Part shown: in pieces, positions 40,371-52,001 of the stretch
How the letters are laid out: every line of letters begins with the position of its first letter
How positions within the stretch are numbered: the first letter of the stretch is position 1
From: Cylicocyclus nassatus
Taxonomy: Eukaryota > Nematoda > Chromadorea > Rhabditida > Strongylidae
Length of the DNA: 64,000 nt
Assembly (NCBI GenBank): GCA_958299035.1
Contig: CATQJL010000001.1
Coordinates: forward strand, 35,812,780-35,876,779
Direction of reading: 5' to 3'
Made by a program: the position numbers and the translations under genes
Notes under the pieces: generated by a model
The model's input: only the letters and a program-made list of their open reading frames with translations
Database searches by the model: none
Told to the model about the DNA's origin: nothing

Positions 40371-43300
40371 ATGTCGGATTTCTCGGTTAGAGCTCGGCGA
40401 CGCATTGGAGAACCTAAATCATCGGTATCAATCGCTTTTGACGATCACGACGCCAAAAAGGACTTTGCCGCTTCGTCGAATCAACACTCTCATTCACTTC
40501 TCGGAAGCTATCCGTCGCTGACTAGTACTGTTTTTGGAGCTTCACCGGCTCAACTGTGGAATTCTGCACAGGTTTGCACGCTCTCGATCTGTTTGTTTTA
40601 CTTTAGCAAACAAAGAGTTTTGATGTTATCGCACTTTTTCTTGCCTCCATGCTCTTCTCTTCTAAAAAATTTTAAAGCGGTGTATCTCCGCAAACGATCA
40701 CTCATACTGGATCGGCCATTATTGATCTATTCGTTTAGGAAGCCTTTTCGTCGATCCCTTCTCCGTACAATCCAAGTGAACAGCTTGCTGACGACAACGC
40801 TGAAAAGGAATTTCCTACTCTCAGTATATTCGGAGACCCTATCGATTCGATTACTTTCACCATGCCGTCTAGAGACAGAACGGCTGAATTCAGGACAACA
40901 TGCAAGTCCATGCAGGTATTTACCCTTCCAGCGACTGTTGATAATACACTCCATTCTTCCTTTGTACCAGTGATTCCTTATTAATCTGTATACGGAAGCT
41001 TTTTCACTTTCTTAGCCTTAATTCCACGTTTGAGTCTCAATTTCAAGTGATAATCGCAGGAATTCTGTTCAGTTGCTTATCCTTGTTTAATACACTAAGT
41101 GTCAATTCTCAAAATATAATCTCTGAAATTCTGCAGTAGTTAAAATATTGACGCATTCTGTCCGCTATCGCAAATAAAAAAAGGTTGCAGTTAATGATCA
41201 CGTAAACATGGACAACATATCGTTTTCAGAGGTTGGGCGCCTTTTGATTTTTTCGAATTTAGATGAAGGTACACTCTAATGGATTTGTACCGCACGCAAA
41301 GAAAGAAATAATAAACGAGTCTGTGCAATTTAATCAGTTAGCCAAGTGAGTTTCAGTGCATCCCTTTCACCTTTATCTTTACTTTCTATTTGTATTTTAT
41401 TTTACTGTGAAGTCCACGTTTAGATCTGTAATGTTACCGTTTTTGTTGCGACTGTTTTTTTTTGCTTCCAGTAAAACCAACGGTCGATTGTTTCAGGAGA
41501 ATCGGACGGGATTTGAGCCAGACATGTGCCAAAATGGAAAGGTTGGCCGAGTTGGCAAAGAAGAAGAGCCTTTTCGATGAGAAGAGCGATATGGACCACT
41601 TGTCTAGAGTCGTGAAGGAGGTTCGTTTATTTTCACTCGAGGACCAGTTATCACTAAGCAAATTTAGGATATCACCGGCTTGAATAAACAAATAGCAGCC
41701 CTTCAAGAGTTTTCGCGAAGACGCAATGGTGGCATGAAAAACCAAGGCACTGGTCACACGTGAGTTACAGTCGATTGAGAGTCTGGATATATAGTTTATA
41801 TGATTTAGAATAAATTAGTGACTGACAGTACTATCAGATCAGCTGAGTAAAGCGAAGCAATTTCTACTTTTTGAGAATTGATCAATCCGGTCATTTACCA
41901 TTTGTATTTTTTAACATTCATCGGACACGAGACAAAAATATCTATCGTCTTTTATGTGGTTTGTTCACGTCCCTCCTTACTTAAATTATTGCAGCCAGCT
42001 TGTTGTGGTCGGTCTTCAGTCGAAATTGGCAAGTGTGAGTAAAGACTTTCAAAGCGTATTGGAGATCAGTACGGAAGTGAGTGTAGGATTTCATATTCTG
42101 CAATTTTTTCTTCCCAACATATATGCTTTCAGAACTTGAAGCACCAAAAAAGTAGGCGAGAGAAGTTTTCGCACGCGGATCACCTTCCCACATCGCTTCC
42201 ATCATCTTCAAGTGGTTCAAATGGTGAGCAGTAGTTTTACCTACTTTTGATATTGCAGTTCACTTGTTGACATGTGCTAGGTAAGGTTTTTTAAAATATG
42301 CCTTCATGCCTATGAGACGTATAATGGAAATCGTATGGTGGGTCTTGGTTTCTCACTTCTAAACTGTTTTACTTTTATTTATCAGTCTGTATTATTATCA
42401 CATCGGATAATCGTTTACAATCCCCCTCTTTTCTTGATAATTATTTCTTAGTTCGCTCTCGTCTTCTTGAAGATGACAATCAGCATGGTGTCCCCCGTAA
42501 TAGTAGTGTTACTCTGGATATGGGCGCTATGGAACAAATGCGAGTTCAACAACAGGTACATCGGTTCGAAATCGGATAACTTTATCACTTCCTTATTCCG
42601 ATTTAGATGACACTACAAGACCAATCAGATAGCTATGCACAAGCCCGTTCAAATGCTATGGAAACTATTGAAGGATCGATTTCTGAATTGGGACAAATTT
42701 TTGCGCAGCTTGCAAGCCTTGTCAGCGAACAAGGTGAAATGATCACACGGTGAGTGGTTATTTACATTCTGCATGCTTCCATGGGAACAGCCCTTTCGTA
42801 TTTCAAAACGTGTTTTTTCAATATCACTGACGTGCGCCCCTATGCAACGTCATGCTAGTTGCGTCGCTTAGGCAGTTCTGGCCTGTCATTCGCTGCAGTT
42901 ACTGCGCATCTTTGTGTGGCGCTTTCTAGTTTTGTTCGAAAAATGGACTTCTCATTTTTGTTGTAAAACTCTTATTGCTTGAAAAAGTGCTGCTTTCTTG
43001 AAATCGTGTTCCCTATGACACTTCATCGTACTTTGGACATAACTTTCCTTGGCCGTGGCCAGACTTCGCTCAAAGTGCCCAAAAGCGCTCAAAGGCGCCC
43101 AAAAGCGCTCAAAAGCGCCCAAATCTCTCTGATGTCTCTTCACTTTCTGGTGTCAGGAGAGATGAGAGAGAGTGAGGAGAGGTTAGAAAATTTGGGCGCT
43201 TTTGAGCGCTTTTGAGCGAAGTCTGGCCAGGCCTTTTTCTCTTGCTGTCATTGCACTGATTGAGTTCCAATTTTGGCACTCTTTTTGCCTTTCATTTCAT

Positions 43301-43655
43301 TCTAATTGAAAAAACGCTGATGGGGTTGTATCGTCAGGAATGCTTAGCATTCGGTATTCGAGCAACCATGATTTGAGAAACCAGCTGCAGCTGGTTTGTT
43401 TTTTGCAGAGCAGACCTCGTGCGCTTCAGCGACATCTGCTTTCAAACGGAAAACATACTTTCGTTTTATCAAATCAATGAATTCAAACTTTTCAGTATTG
43501 ATTCGAATGTGGAAGACACGGCTATCAATATTGACGCTGCTCATACAGAACTAGTGAAGTATTTTCACAATATCAGTAAAAACCGTTGGTTGATGATCAA
43601 GGTGTTTGGTGTTTTGATGGTTTTCTTCATAATATTTGTTCTTTTCCTCACCTAA
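40371..43655 (+). CDS. syx-5: syntaxin-5 (Qa-SNARE of ER-Golgi transport), ten exons
   Basis: Exons 40371-40571, 40739-40915, 41263-41345, 41497-41620, 41668-41759, 41995-42076, 42133-42223, 42452-42555, 42607-42749 and 43496-43655 (1257 nt, 418 aa). Every junction keeps the frame. Syntaxin-5 is the t-SNARE for ER-to-Golgi and intra-Golgi fusion. Visible: an N-terminal extension of 108 residues; the Sly1-binding peptide MPSRDRTAEF at residue 109; the N-terminal helical bundle (RIGRDLSQTCAKMERLAELA, KKKSLFDEK, LQSKLASVSKDFQSVLE); RREKF; a SNARE motif (ETIEGSISELGQIFAQLA, SEQGEMITRIDSNVEDTAIN) with the central glutamine in SEQGE; and a C-terminal anchor (LMIKVFGVLMVFFIIFVLFL). The start was chosen because the ATG seven bases upstream (40364) runs into a stop. 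In C. elegans syx-5 is next to sel-11, as here. Confidence 0.95.
43049..43235. mobile_element. foldback element in syntaxin-5 intron 9
   Basis: The left arm tggccagacttcgctcaaag, then repeated gcgcccaaaagcgctc, pairs with the right arm (gagcgcttttgagcgcttttgagcgaagtctggcca). The arms are themselves built of a 10-12 bp CGCTCAAAAG repeat. The spacer is about 80 bp. Confidence 0.8.
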
Positions 43656-44959
43656 TTGTTTAATTCATTCCCCTAGTAATTCACCTCTTCATTCTGTTTA
43701 TGCTTTGGCTATATTGCGATTTCGAAGTTCTAACATTAATTGAAAGATTAGGCCGTTAGTTTTTTTTTTGGCGGGGAACAAAACCTAGTGGTTGGTAAAT
43801 CGACTGGTGTTTAGTGTGTCTTAAGATATCCTTATCTCCTCTACCATCGATGGAGCGTTTTTTCGACCGTTTTGTTTATATCCGGTTTCTGCTATCTATT
43901 GTACATTTCGAAGGCCCCCTAGAAAAATTGATAGTGAGGAATATCATAACTGTTTTAATTCGATCGATGCACATTTTCTATATCGGAGGCTGATGGCTTG
44001 TTTTGTCTGTGATTTTGTTCATAACGATTAAAGTAATTTATTCACTTGTTCTGTGTTCTACTCTGAGGTGGTTCACCTCTGCATATCTCTTGGTTCGTTC
44101 AGTTTCGTAAGCTGGTCGTTTCTACCAAGTCCAAATCGCTTGACGGATCTTATAACACTGGATTGAGAATGTTTTTTTCTGTTTTTGCTTGCAAATGCAC
44201 AATTTGACTTACCCTTTTGAGTGCTCATTGCCTACATGGTCAGTTCAATCCATCTCTTCTTGCATGTGTATCTCTAAGATTGCATGGCCCTTTACCGAGA
44301 TCTAAATGGCAAAGTCTTTCGTATTCTAACTTTTTGCATTTACTTCAGAAATTCTTTCATAACTGCTCGTTCTTGTCGTGTGACGCATCTCAATGTTGAA
44401 TGAGCGTTTGAAGGCCTTTCCATGAAGTAAACATATAGCAAAAATAGTTTTTTGCAAAAAGCGCCTTTGCGACATCGTTTACTATCTTATCCAATCGATC
44501 CACTGATAGTGTTGTAATCTCTGAAAAATTATTCAGTCAGTAAGTCCAAAATTCCGTCATTGGAGGTAGATAGGTTAACATTCAGGCCCGCATGAGTTCT
44601 TTCTAGCCTTTTTGATAACGAAAGTCCCCTAACTTTCGCTAAATTTGTCGAAACCCCCTTTACTCTTTTCGGAAAAGTCGAGTGAGAAAAACTTAACTTA
44701 AATTGTGTTTTTTCGGACTCACAAAAAGATATTCCCTTTTTCGCCCCGAAATAAGTCCATCCTGCTTCCAAACAATCTGTGCGGGCTCTGTTGACGTTAG
44801 CTCCGCCCTCATTCAGAAAAGTACGAGATTTACTCATAGTTTTTCAGTTCTTCATGCTGTCATCCATAATTAGAAAACGCAAAATTGTCTCCAGAAAGTG
44901 CCTTGGAAGCAGTTCTGTATGAAATATTGATTCCTCTCTTTTACTGGGTACTCAGACAA
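43656..44959. other. downstream flank of syntaxin-5, no gene recognised
   Basis: Starts with the 3' UTR of syntaxin-5. Frames are short, with no recognisable domain. Confidence 0.4.
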
Positions 44960-45675
44960 TTGTTGCAGCGGCCCGGTCGCCCAACTGGGCTTCGCTGTTG
45001 AGCCGCGGCACCTAAATATTAGCCTTACATGCATCAGGCCCAGCAGCGGCCCACAGGTGTGAGCTGGCGACCCGCGCACATAGTTGATGCCATGCTGACG
45101 GTGGCCCGCGCGCCTAAACAGGCTCATAATTTCACTGGCGGCCCGCGCATCCATACACACGCATGCCGAAATTAACAGCGACCCGCTCATCCATATGGAT
45201 TAACGCACGTTGTAAGCAAAAGGGTTACTCGCGTGAGATACGACGCAGTAAAAGGGATGCCATCGGAGCTTGCAGGCGAAGTAACACTTGCATTTGGGCA
45301 CAACAGGTTCCCTTATGAGTTGACCGCTGATGGGGTTTCAATTAATCTCGTATATTTCGATCACTAGTGTGAAGCAGGAACGATCTCCACCATTTTTGAT
45401 CTCAAATGGGTCGCATCCACATTCGAGGTGACCTGCGCATGCAGGTGCAGCCGAGCAAAAACCCAACCCCAGGTTGACCCTGCTATGCTAGCGTGGGCCA
45501 ACAAAGCAAAGGAGTACAACATTAAGACATTGAAATACAGGCTGGCCCGCTCGTCCGGATGACAGGGTCGCTGCACACACTAGAACCGTCGCTGGCCCGC
45601 GCTAGCATGGCAGGGCAAGGCCCGGAACGGGTTTTCGCCCAGCCGGCCATGAGCGCGCGGGTGGCTGCAAAAAAT
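44960..45675. repeat. GC-rich repeat block, probable relative of the 19-kb element
   Basis: Repeated cGGCGaCCCGCGCat or tGGCCCGCGC cores near 44975, 45055, 45070, 45105, 45140, 45180, 45545, 45590 and 45640, in a background of AT-rich DNA. The central gtgagatacgacgcagta near 45234 matches gtgagatacgacacagtg near 19397, inside the element at 18910-19800. Clean terminal repeats were not found. Confidence 0.5.
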
Positions 45676-47006
45676 GTCTGAGTAGTTGCTTGTTTCCGAA
45701 ACCGCCCCGCTGCTCTTCGGAATGGGTTCGAAAAGATCTCGTTACTGATTTGCAGTTATCTGGATGGAGAAACACTTATGACCCTGCAAAGGTTGCTCGT
45801 TTTTTATGTAAGGCACCAGTTTAATAAATGTATGTAATGGGAAATCTTGATTCACACGATTGTTGACCGGTTTTTCTTGCGAAAATTCTTTCGCTAATGC
45901 TATCAGGTGTTGAATACGTGTTCTCCTCCATTGACAACAACAGTTTGCAGGCTCGGTTTTTGCGTAGTATTCAAAGTCTCGAGAAAACGTGAAGTAGAGA
46001 TTTAGCAATTTTGTTCCGCTATTTGTGTTCAAAAAAATTTTCCCATAACTTGACATTGTCACTTCCGCTTTTCTCTCATATAATTTTCATCAATTTCGCG
46101 AGGTATTCGTTGTTGAGGCTGTGACGGTATTACTTTTGAACTGCTAGTTTATGTTTTATATTGCTTCAACGTTCTTCCACTAAAGCAGCATTTCACAATA
46201 GTCTTTTTCAGTTATAACTGCACTTTTTTGGAAGACTGAGAGATTGTTGGGATTGAATTGCTAATCTATCTTTCAATATATTGTGCACCTGTAGCATAAG
46301 CCATTCACAGGACGCGCAAATGAAATCCTTTCCTACTATAAGTACATGTGCATTCATGTCTCAGTTATCCTAATTTGGTTCTGAAACTCTTCTGAACTCC
46401 CCACTTTCATCTCTTCTTTTAATTATTTTCAATGACTGTGTGGAAGAGTATCACAGTGCGTTCTGTATTGGTTTTTATCTCTACAAAATGGTAGGCTCGC
46501 AGCTGTGACTGTTTTTCTAACACTAAAGTGCACTAGAACGATAAATCTAACAAATCGATCGACTAAATGTACTTGTAGGGGAGTTCGAGTTTGTATTAGC
46601 AAAACTTTTGCTCGCTTGTGGTTTCAGCTCTGTCTACAGTTTTTGTGTCGAATCTTACTCGAAATTCCTTTTTTGAATTAGACTGAGTTTTAGGTAAAAT
46701 TCTTTCTAAAACGTTCTCATAGAAAGTAAGACTCCCTGCGTTACCTTCTGTTACATTTTTATCGTTTTATCGTTTTACTAACACTTGGTTTTTTCAATAC
46801 ATTGCAGCTACGAGTTTACCTCTTTTTTTTTGCTTGATGGTAGCGATTCAAACGTTTCATTTTATCGATCTTGTTTCTTTTTTATCACTTTACCTTGTGA
46901 AGACGAATCATTCCGGTTGTGTTCACCTCTCAGACGCTCTCACAAAGCCATTGCAGTCTAGCCTTTTCGATCCACGCACTGAAGCGGTGCAGCCACCGTC
47001 CTGCTG
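45676..47006. promoter_or_regulatory. upstream region of HRD1
   Basis: AT-rich with long T-runs; no coding recognised. Near 46950 a pyrimidine-rich stretch leads into ccattgcag, about 50 bases before the HRD1 start codon, a possible trans-splice acceptor. That is inference from position only. Confidence 0.3.
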
Positions 47007-50000
47007 ATGCACATTTCACCGGGTCTTCTAGCCCTAGCCTCATTTGTGGCTACGGCCGCCACTGTGACCAATGCCTTCGTCGTCAATAAGCAGTTTTATC
47101 CTTCGATAGTCTATATCACAAAAAGCAGCGCTAGTATGATGGTGAGTTACTTCTTCATCGATTTGAATTTGTGTACAAATGTCGAATTTACTCCTTTCGT
47201 TTCCAGGTTATATATGTCCAAGCACTTATCCTTGTGTACATACTGTTTCAAATTGTCAGAAAGATTTTCTTTGGTGAATTGAGGGCTTCAGAAGCGGAGG
47301 TAAGAGACTTGTTGTATTGCGTATTCTTTTGGATATTTACTATTCTATATTTTATGTTTCGAGCAACTTTTTTTGTGCAATAACTTGCATTTAAATCGCT
47401 AGAGGCTGGTGTTTTTTCTAGCTTATCACCGATCTTTGCGCAGGGATTACTAGAGAAATCAGTAATCTTTCCCACTGATATATTAAGTTCGTGTAGCAGC
47501 AGTTTCATTTTGATCAGCTAAAGAAACTTAGACCATGGTTATCTCAAATTTCTTGGCTAATTTAAGCAAACTGGACTATTGAAGTTATCGAATTTCTTGA
47601 GTATTATTTGGCGTTTTCAGCATCTTTCCGAACGAGCATGGCATGCCGTGCTTGAAACTTGCCTTGCCTTTACCGTTTTTCGAGACGACTTCTCACCTAT
47701 ATTTGTCATGCAGTTTGTCGCTTTACTATTTGTTAAAAGTTTTCACTGGCTGGCAGATGATCGAGTTGATATGATGGAACGAAGCCCTGTCATAACATTG
47801 AAATTTCATTTGAGAATGATGTGTAAGTTGATTTGATTTTTCTCTTTTTCGCAAATTCGATCTTATGGAAATCGTTGAAGATTTTTCTCTAGAACTGCAT
47901 GATTTTAGGTATAGTCGCCTTTCTTGGTGCTACCGATTCATATCTTGTTTCACATGCCTATTTTACCACTTTACTCAAAGGCGCAAGCGCTCAAATAGTG
48001 TTTGGTTTTGAGTGAGTTTCCAGTTTTCATGAAAGTATATCCAAATTTATCAGCTTTTTTTCTCTTAATGTCACGCTCATTTTCATCCTTCATAGTGAAA
48101 ATCTGTTCCCAGTTTTGAATTACGGGTCTCTTGCTGTTACTGAAGATGTAGTAAGAATTTTCAGAGATTAGGATCTTTACTTATGAAAGGGACATGGATT
48201 ATGGGCAGATATTTTTGACCATGTTTTGAAAAATCTCGTAGCGGTTTTATTACCACGATGAGATCTCACTCCTCTTGAAACTTACCGTAGTCCTACAGTA
48301 GTAGCAAGAAATCATTAGATTTTTCTGTGAAACAAAGCTGTAGCCAGCCTATTGATTTTGAGGTTTGAAAATCTCAACATTCATGTAGAGTTGTATAGCA
48401 GTACAAAGATAGAACTGAAAAAAACATAATTCACCAAAACATAAAACATAACAAATAAAATTTTTCATATTCATCTATTTAGGTACGCCATTCTAATGGC
48501 GCTTGTCATTCACGTGACTATCAAATACATACTTCACATGCATGACCTGCGAACAGCTCAAGCCTGGGAGAACAAAGCGGTCTATCTGCTTTACGCTGAG
48601 CTGCTCATCAGTGAGTACCAAATGCTCGGTATTTTAATCAGTGATTTATTTATTTACTTGCAGATTTGATAAGATGTGTTTTATACGGTTTGTTTGCTGC
48701 TGTTATGCTTCGTGTCCATTCGTTCCCGCTATTCTCCGTACGACCATTTTACCTGTCTCTGCGTGCATTACATAAGGCCGTGAACGATGTGATCCTGAGC
48801 CGCAGAGCCATCAATGCGATGAATAAGTACGTTGCTTGGAAGTTATCCAAGTCAAAAAAAAAACTTTGAAACGAGTTTCGACCGTGATTTTTATAGCAAA
48901 TCCATGTCATTTTAGCTTGTTCCCGATCGTATCTGCAGAAGACCTTTCTGCGATGGATGCCACGTGCATTATTTGCCGCGACGAAATGACGCCAGAATCC
49001 ACACCAAAGCGACTTCCTTGCGGACATGTTTTCCACTCGCATTGCTTGCGCAGCTGGTTCCAACGTCAGCAAACCTGCCCCACTTGTAGGACGGATATCT
49101 TGGGTATGCTGACGCAACATTTTCTTCCAAGAAAGAAGCTGCGGAAGAGGGGCCAGATTTTGCTCGAGTTAGAGGGGAATGGAAGGTGCAGAAGCGGGAG
49201 AATGCTAAAGATTGTTGTTGCACGTAAATGTTTTGTAATTTTTTGATCTTCTTCCTCTTTTATTTTGTTAAAAATCGCATATTCTACTTTCTTCTTGCTA
49301 ATTTTGAACCTTTCTTCCTAACGTGTATCTGTTAGAAGCAAATTTTCATGCTTGGCGCACCTTCCCCATCTTTTTACTGCGGTCAATGCCATCAATTTTG
49401 TATCCTCAACATTTGTCAACTTTCAGCTGCTACCGGTCAACGTGCGGCAGCTAACGGCGCAGTTCCAGCTGCACAGCAAAACAATGCTGCACCGGCAGCT
49501 AACGTGATGGCCAATGCGAGATTGCCACCGAATCTATTCCCCTTCATGGCTCATCAGTTTGCTGTACCTCAGCCTAGACCACCTGCACAGGATAATGTAA
49601 GGGTTTAGTTAGATCGTAAGAGAAGCCCCAAGTGTGAAAATCTTCAGGCTGGTGCTGCTGGTGCAACGGGAGAGCAAGCTGGAGCTCTGGCGGCGGATCA
49701 GGCAGGATTTCCATTCCCGGTGAGCAACCATAGTCTAATTTTTTCGGTAGTGAGAGGATTAAGTTGAATGTCTCTGATTCGAGTTTATCTTGTTTTTACT
49801 TGTGCATCTTTTTTATTCTATCTACTAATGCTGACCCTGTTCTTGCTTTCTCGCTTTTTTCGTTCCTGTACCTCCTGTGTTTTTAGAAGAACATGAAATA
49901 AAATAATCAAAACATGTCTGATCTGAGGATTTTAGGCTCAGTTCCCACCGTTTCCCTTTATGCCTCCTTTGCCTCCCTTCCCTATGGAGATGCCACGCCC

Positions 50001-50889
50001 ACCACAACAGCTTGACCTTCTGTCAGACGAAGAACTCCGTGCTTTGGAAGGTGAATAGGCGATTTTGTAGCATTCACAGTCTTTTAAGTAGATGTTGCTG
50101 TTTAGGTGAGAGTCGTGCAGCTTTGGAACGTCGTATAAAAATGTTGGGAGACATCTCGACCTTGTTGGATGCCGCTGTTGCGCAAATGCAGCAATACACC
50201 GCTATATTCGGGTATGTCCTTCATGCACTTACAGTACTATTCTTCGGGATTTCTACCCTGCTCATTTTCTTGCTATTTTTGACTCAACACTTATACATTG
50301 CTTTGCAACAGCGGCCCTTTTTAGCTCTGCTCCATTACCTGTGCCAGTGCCTCCTCCTGCGTCCGCGAACGAGAATCCATGGCTTGCGTTCTTTGGCCAA
50401 GGCATGAACCAAGCTCAACAGCACAGCGCGGATGGACTGGACGTGACGCAGAGTAGTTCTGCTCAAGATGTTGGCCCAATGCAGCCGGAAGGTGCTTCGA
50501 ACCGTAATGGAAGTGTGGTACAGAATGGTGGACCCAGCAGTGAGGTAACACATAATGTCTTTTTTTGTAGAAAGGAAACAACCCGTTGTTCTAGGTTTCT
50601 GCGGACATCCCATCAACTTCCAAATCGTTGTTCGGACCGTCATCGACTACGTCACTATCATCGACACCGCTGGCTACCGCGACGGAATCGCCTACTTCTG
50701 GAGAAGCCACTATTTCTCCTGATACGCCGACAACTTCCAAGGAGTCAATCGTACGGTCACCAGCTGATGAGGAGATTAGGCAACGGAGGTTGAGGAGGTG
50801 AGAGAATATAGATCTTGATTCCATTTGCTCCAATGAATTTTTTTTTGTTCAGGTTTGGTGATGCGGGCAGCAGCTCAGAAGATCATTGA
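47007..50889 (+). CDS. sel-11: HRD1/synoviolin, ER-associated degradation E3 ubiquitin ligase, 14 exons
   Basis: Exons 47007-47141, 47207-47299, 47621-47822, 47909-48011, 48483-48610, 48664-48826, 48916-49103, 49427-49596, 49648-49719, 49936-50050, 50106-50211, 50325-50544, 50595-50797 and 50853-50889 (1935 nt, 644 aa), all in frame. HRD1 is the polytopic ER-membrane ligase that, with SEL1L/SEL-1, ubiquitinates misfolded ER proteins. Family hallmarks: NKQFYPSIVYITKSS, RKIFFGELRASE, TCLAFTVFRDDFSP, FHWLADDRVDMMERSP, SHAYFTTLLKGASAQIVFGF and VHSFPLFSVRPFYLS, with multiple hydrophobic membrane spans. The RING-H2 domain (about residues 292-333) reads CIICRDEM, LPCGHVFHSHCLRSWF and QQTCPTC with all eight ligands. 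A Pro/Ala/Gln-rich region and the LSDEELRALEGESRAALERR helix follow. The exon 12 acceptor was chosen at 50324 because the earlier AG gives a stop. Intron 7 read-through would give a form truncated after 47 extra codons. Confidence 0.95.
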
Positions 50890-51578
50890 TAAGCGGTGTA
50901 TAGCGGTATAATCGAATTGTGATTAATTTTTCGGATTAAGTCATATTTATTTCGCTTGCGATTATGTTTCAGTGCGGGATATTCTTTGGAGTAAATTTAA
51001 ATGTATTTTTTGTTTGAGTGTCTTCTTCAGTTTTTTTCAATCGCATATCAGTGTTTAGAAAGGGGAAAATTCTATAAATGTTAAGTTCACGCTGAGACTA
51101 TGCTGCGCTCTATCTTCTCGAGAGTTAATTTGGATGTCTGAACTTCTTAATTTCTGTAATGGTTGTACAAAGAGAAATGCGAAGAGTAGAGCGGCAACTT
51201 CTCTGTGTATGTTCATCTCGTTCAGCTCTATATTCGCTTTGATGAAAAAAAAAAGGGGGCTGTGTAAATTATAGGTCGTAGGTAGCTGGCACCGCAAAAC
51301 CATTCCAGATACCCGAAAATCTTACAGATAAGTCTGCTTGTTTGACCGGGAAAAGTTTCTTCAGATAAGTCCGACAATTAAACTATTGAACGAAAACGAA
51401 AACGTTTCTATTTGAACGACAATAATTTTTCTTCGGTAAGTTCGAAGACTGTTAGGTAAGTCAGGAATTACTTTATCTGGTGGCAGGACCTATCTATAAG
51501 ACTTTAGGGTAAAGTACCATACACTGTGGACAACTGAGGCTGTGTCTGATTTCGGTGAACGGAACCGACGCGTTCAGC
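50890..51578. other. 3' flank of HRD1
   Basis: 3' UTR and downstream DNA of HRD1. No clear AATAAA close to the stop and no further gene recognised. Confidence 0.4.
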
Positions 51579-51664
51579 TATAGGGGCCTGCATGATCGCG
51601 AGAGTTGGACGTGCGTACGGCTATTGCGCCGAGCACGTCAGATGTACTTCCGACGACTCACATA

Positions 51665-51781
51665 GGTGCCAGATTTATCCTGTTGAACAGGTTCATTCGG
51701 TTCACCACCTTTGCTGTTGAACAGTGTAGTGATTTGACCTATGAACCGAACGAACCCGTTGAAGCGGCTATGTCTGGCACC
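51665..51781. mobile_element. inner foldback 1
   Basis: The left arm ggtgccagatttatcctgtt, then gaacaggttcattcggttca, pairs with the right arm tgaaccgaacgaacccgttg, then aagcggctatgtctggcacc. The loop is about 40 bp. Confidence 0.8.
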
Positions 51782-51783
51782 TG

Positions 51784-51932
51784 CCTTAGGCCCGTATGCA
51801 CTAACATTTTTGCGGCGAGGGGAGCGGCGTCCCCCGTTATGAAGGGACCGCGTGCGAACGCCGCTGCGGCTTTTTCATCATTGGGGACGCCGCTCCCCTC
51901 GCCGCAGGGATGTTAGTGCATGCGGCCCTTAG
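51784..51932. mobile_element. inner foldback 2, relative of 15886-16622
   Basis: The left end CCTTAGGCCCGTATGCACTA, then acat, gcggcgaggggagcggcg, pairs with the right end cgccgctcccctcgccgcag, then ggatgttagtgcatgcgg, ccctta. The ends match the ctaaggcccgtatgcacgta ends of the larger element at 15886-16622. Confidence 0.8.
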
Positions 51933-52001
51933 TGACATCGGACGTGCGCAGTGCAATGGCCGTACGCACGCCCGACTCTCGCGATCATGCAGGCCCCTAT
52001 A

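Larger units (their letters stand above)
51579..52001. mobile_element. foldback element carrying two smaller foldbacks
   Basis: The outer arms are tataggggcctgcatgatcg, then cgagagt, on the left and actctcgcgatcatgcaggc, then ccctata, on the right; a further 30 bp pairs (cgtgcgtacggctattgc). Inside sit two separate palindromes at 51665-51781 and 51784-51932, one directly after the other. Confidence 0.85.

Noticed and set aside
40364..40390. Upstream ATG as the syntaxin-5 start
   Set aside because: Reaches a TAG after eight codons in its frame; the ATG at 40371 opens the frame that continues through all exons.
50312..50324. Acceptor AG at 50310-50311 for HRD1 exon 12
   Set aside because: Using it puts a TAG in frame after three codons; the AG at 50323-50324 keeps the frame and joins GSAPLPVPVPPP.
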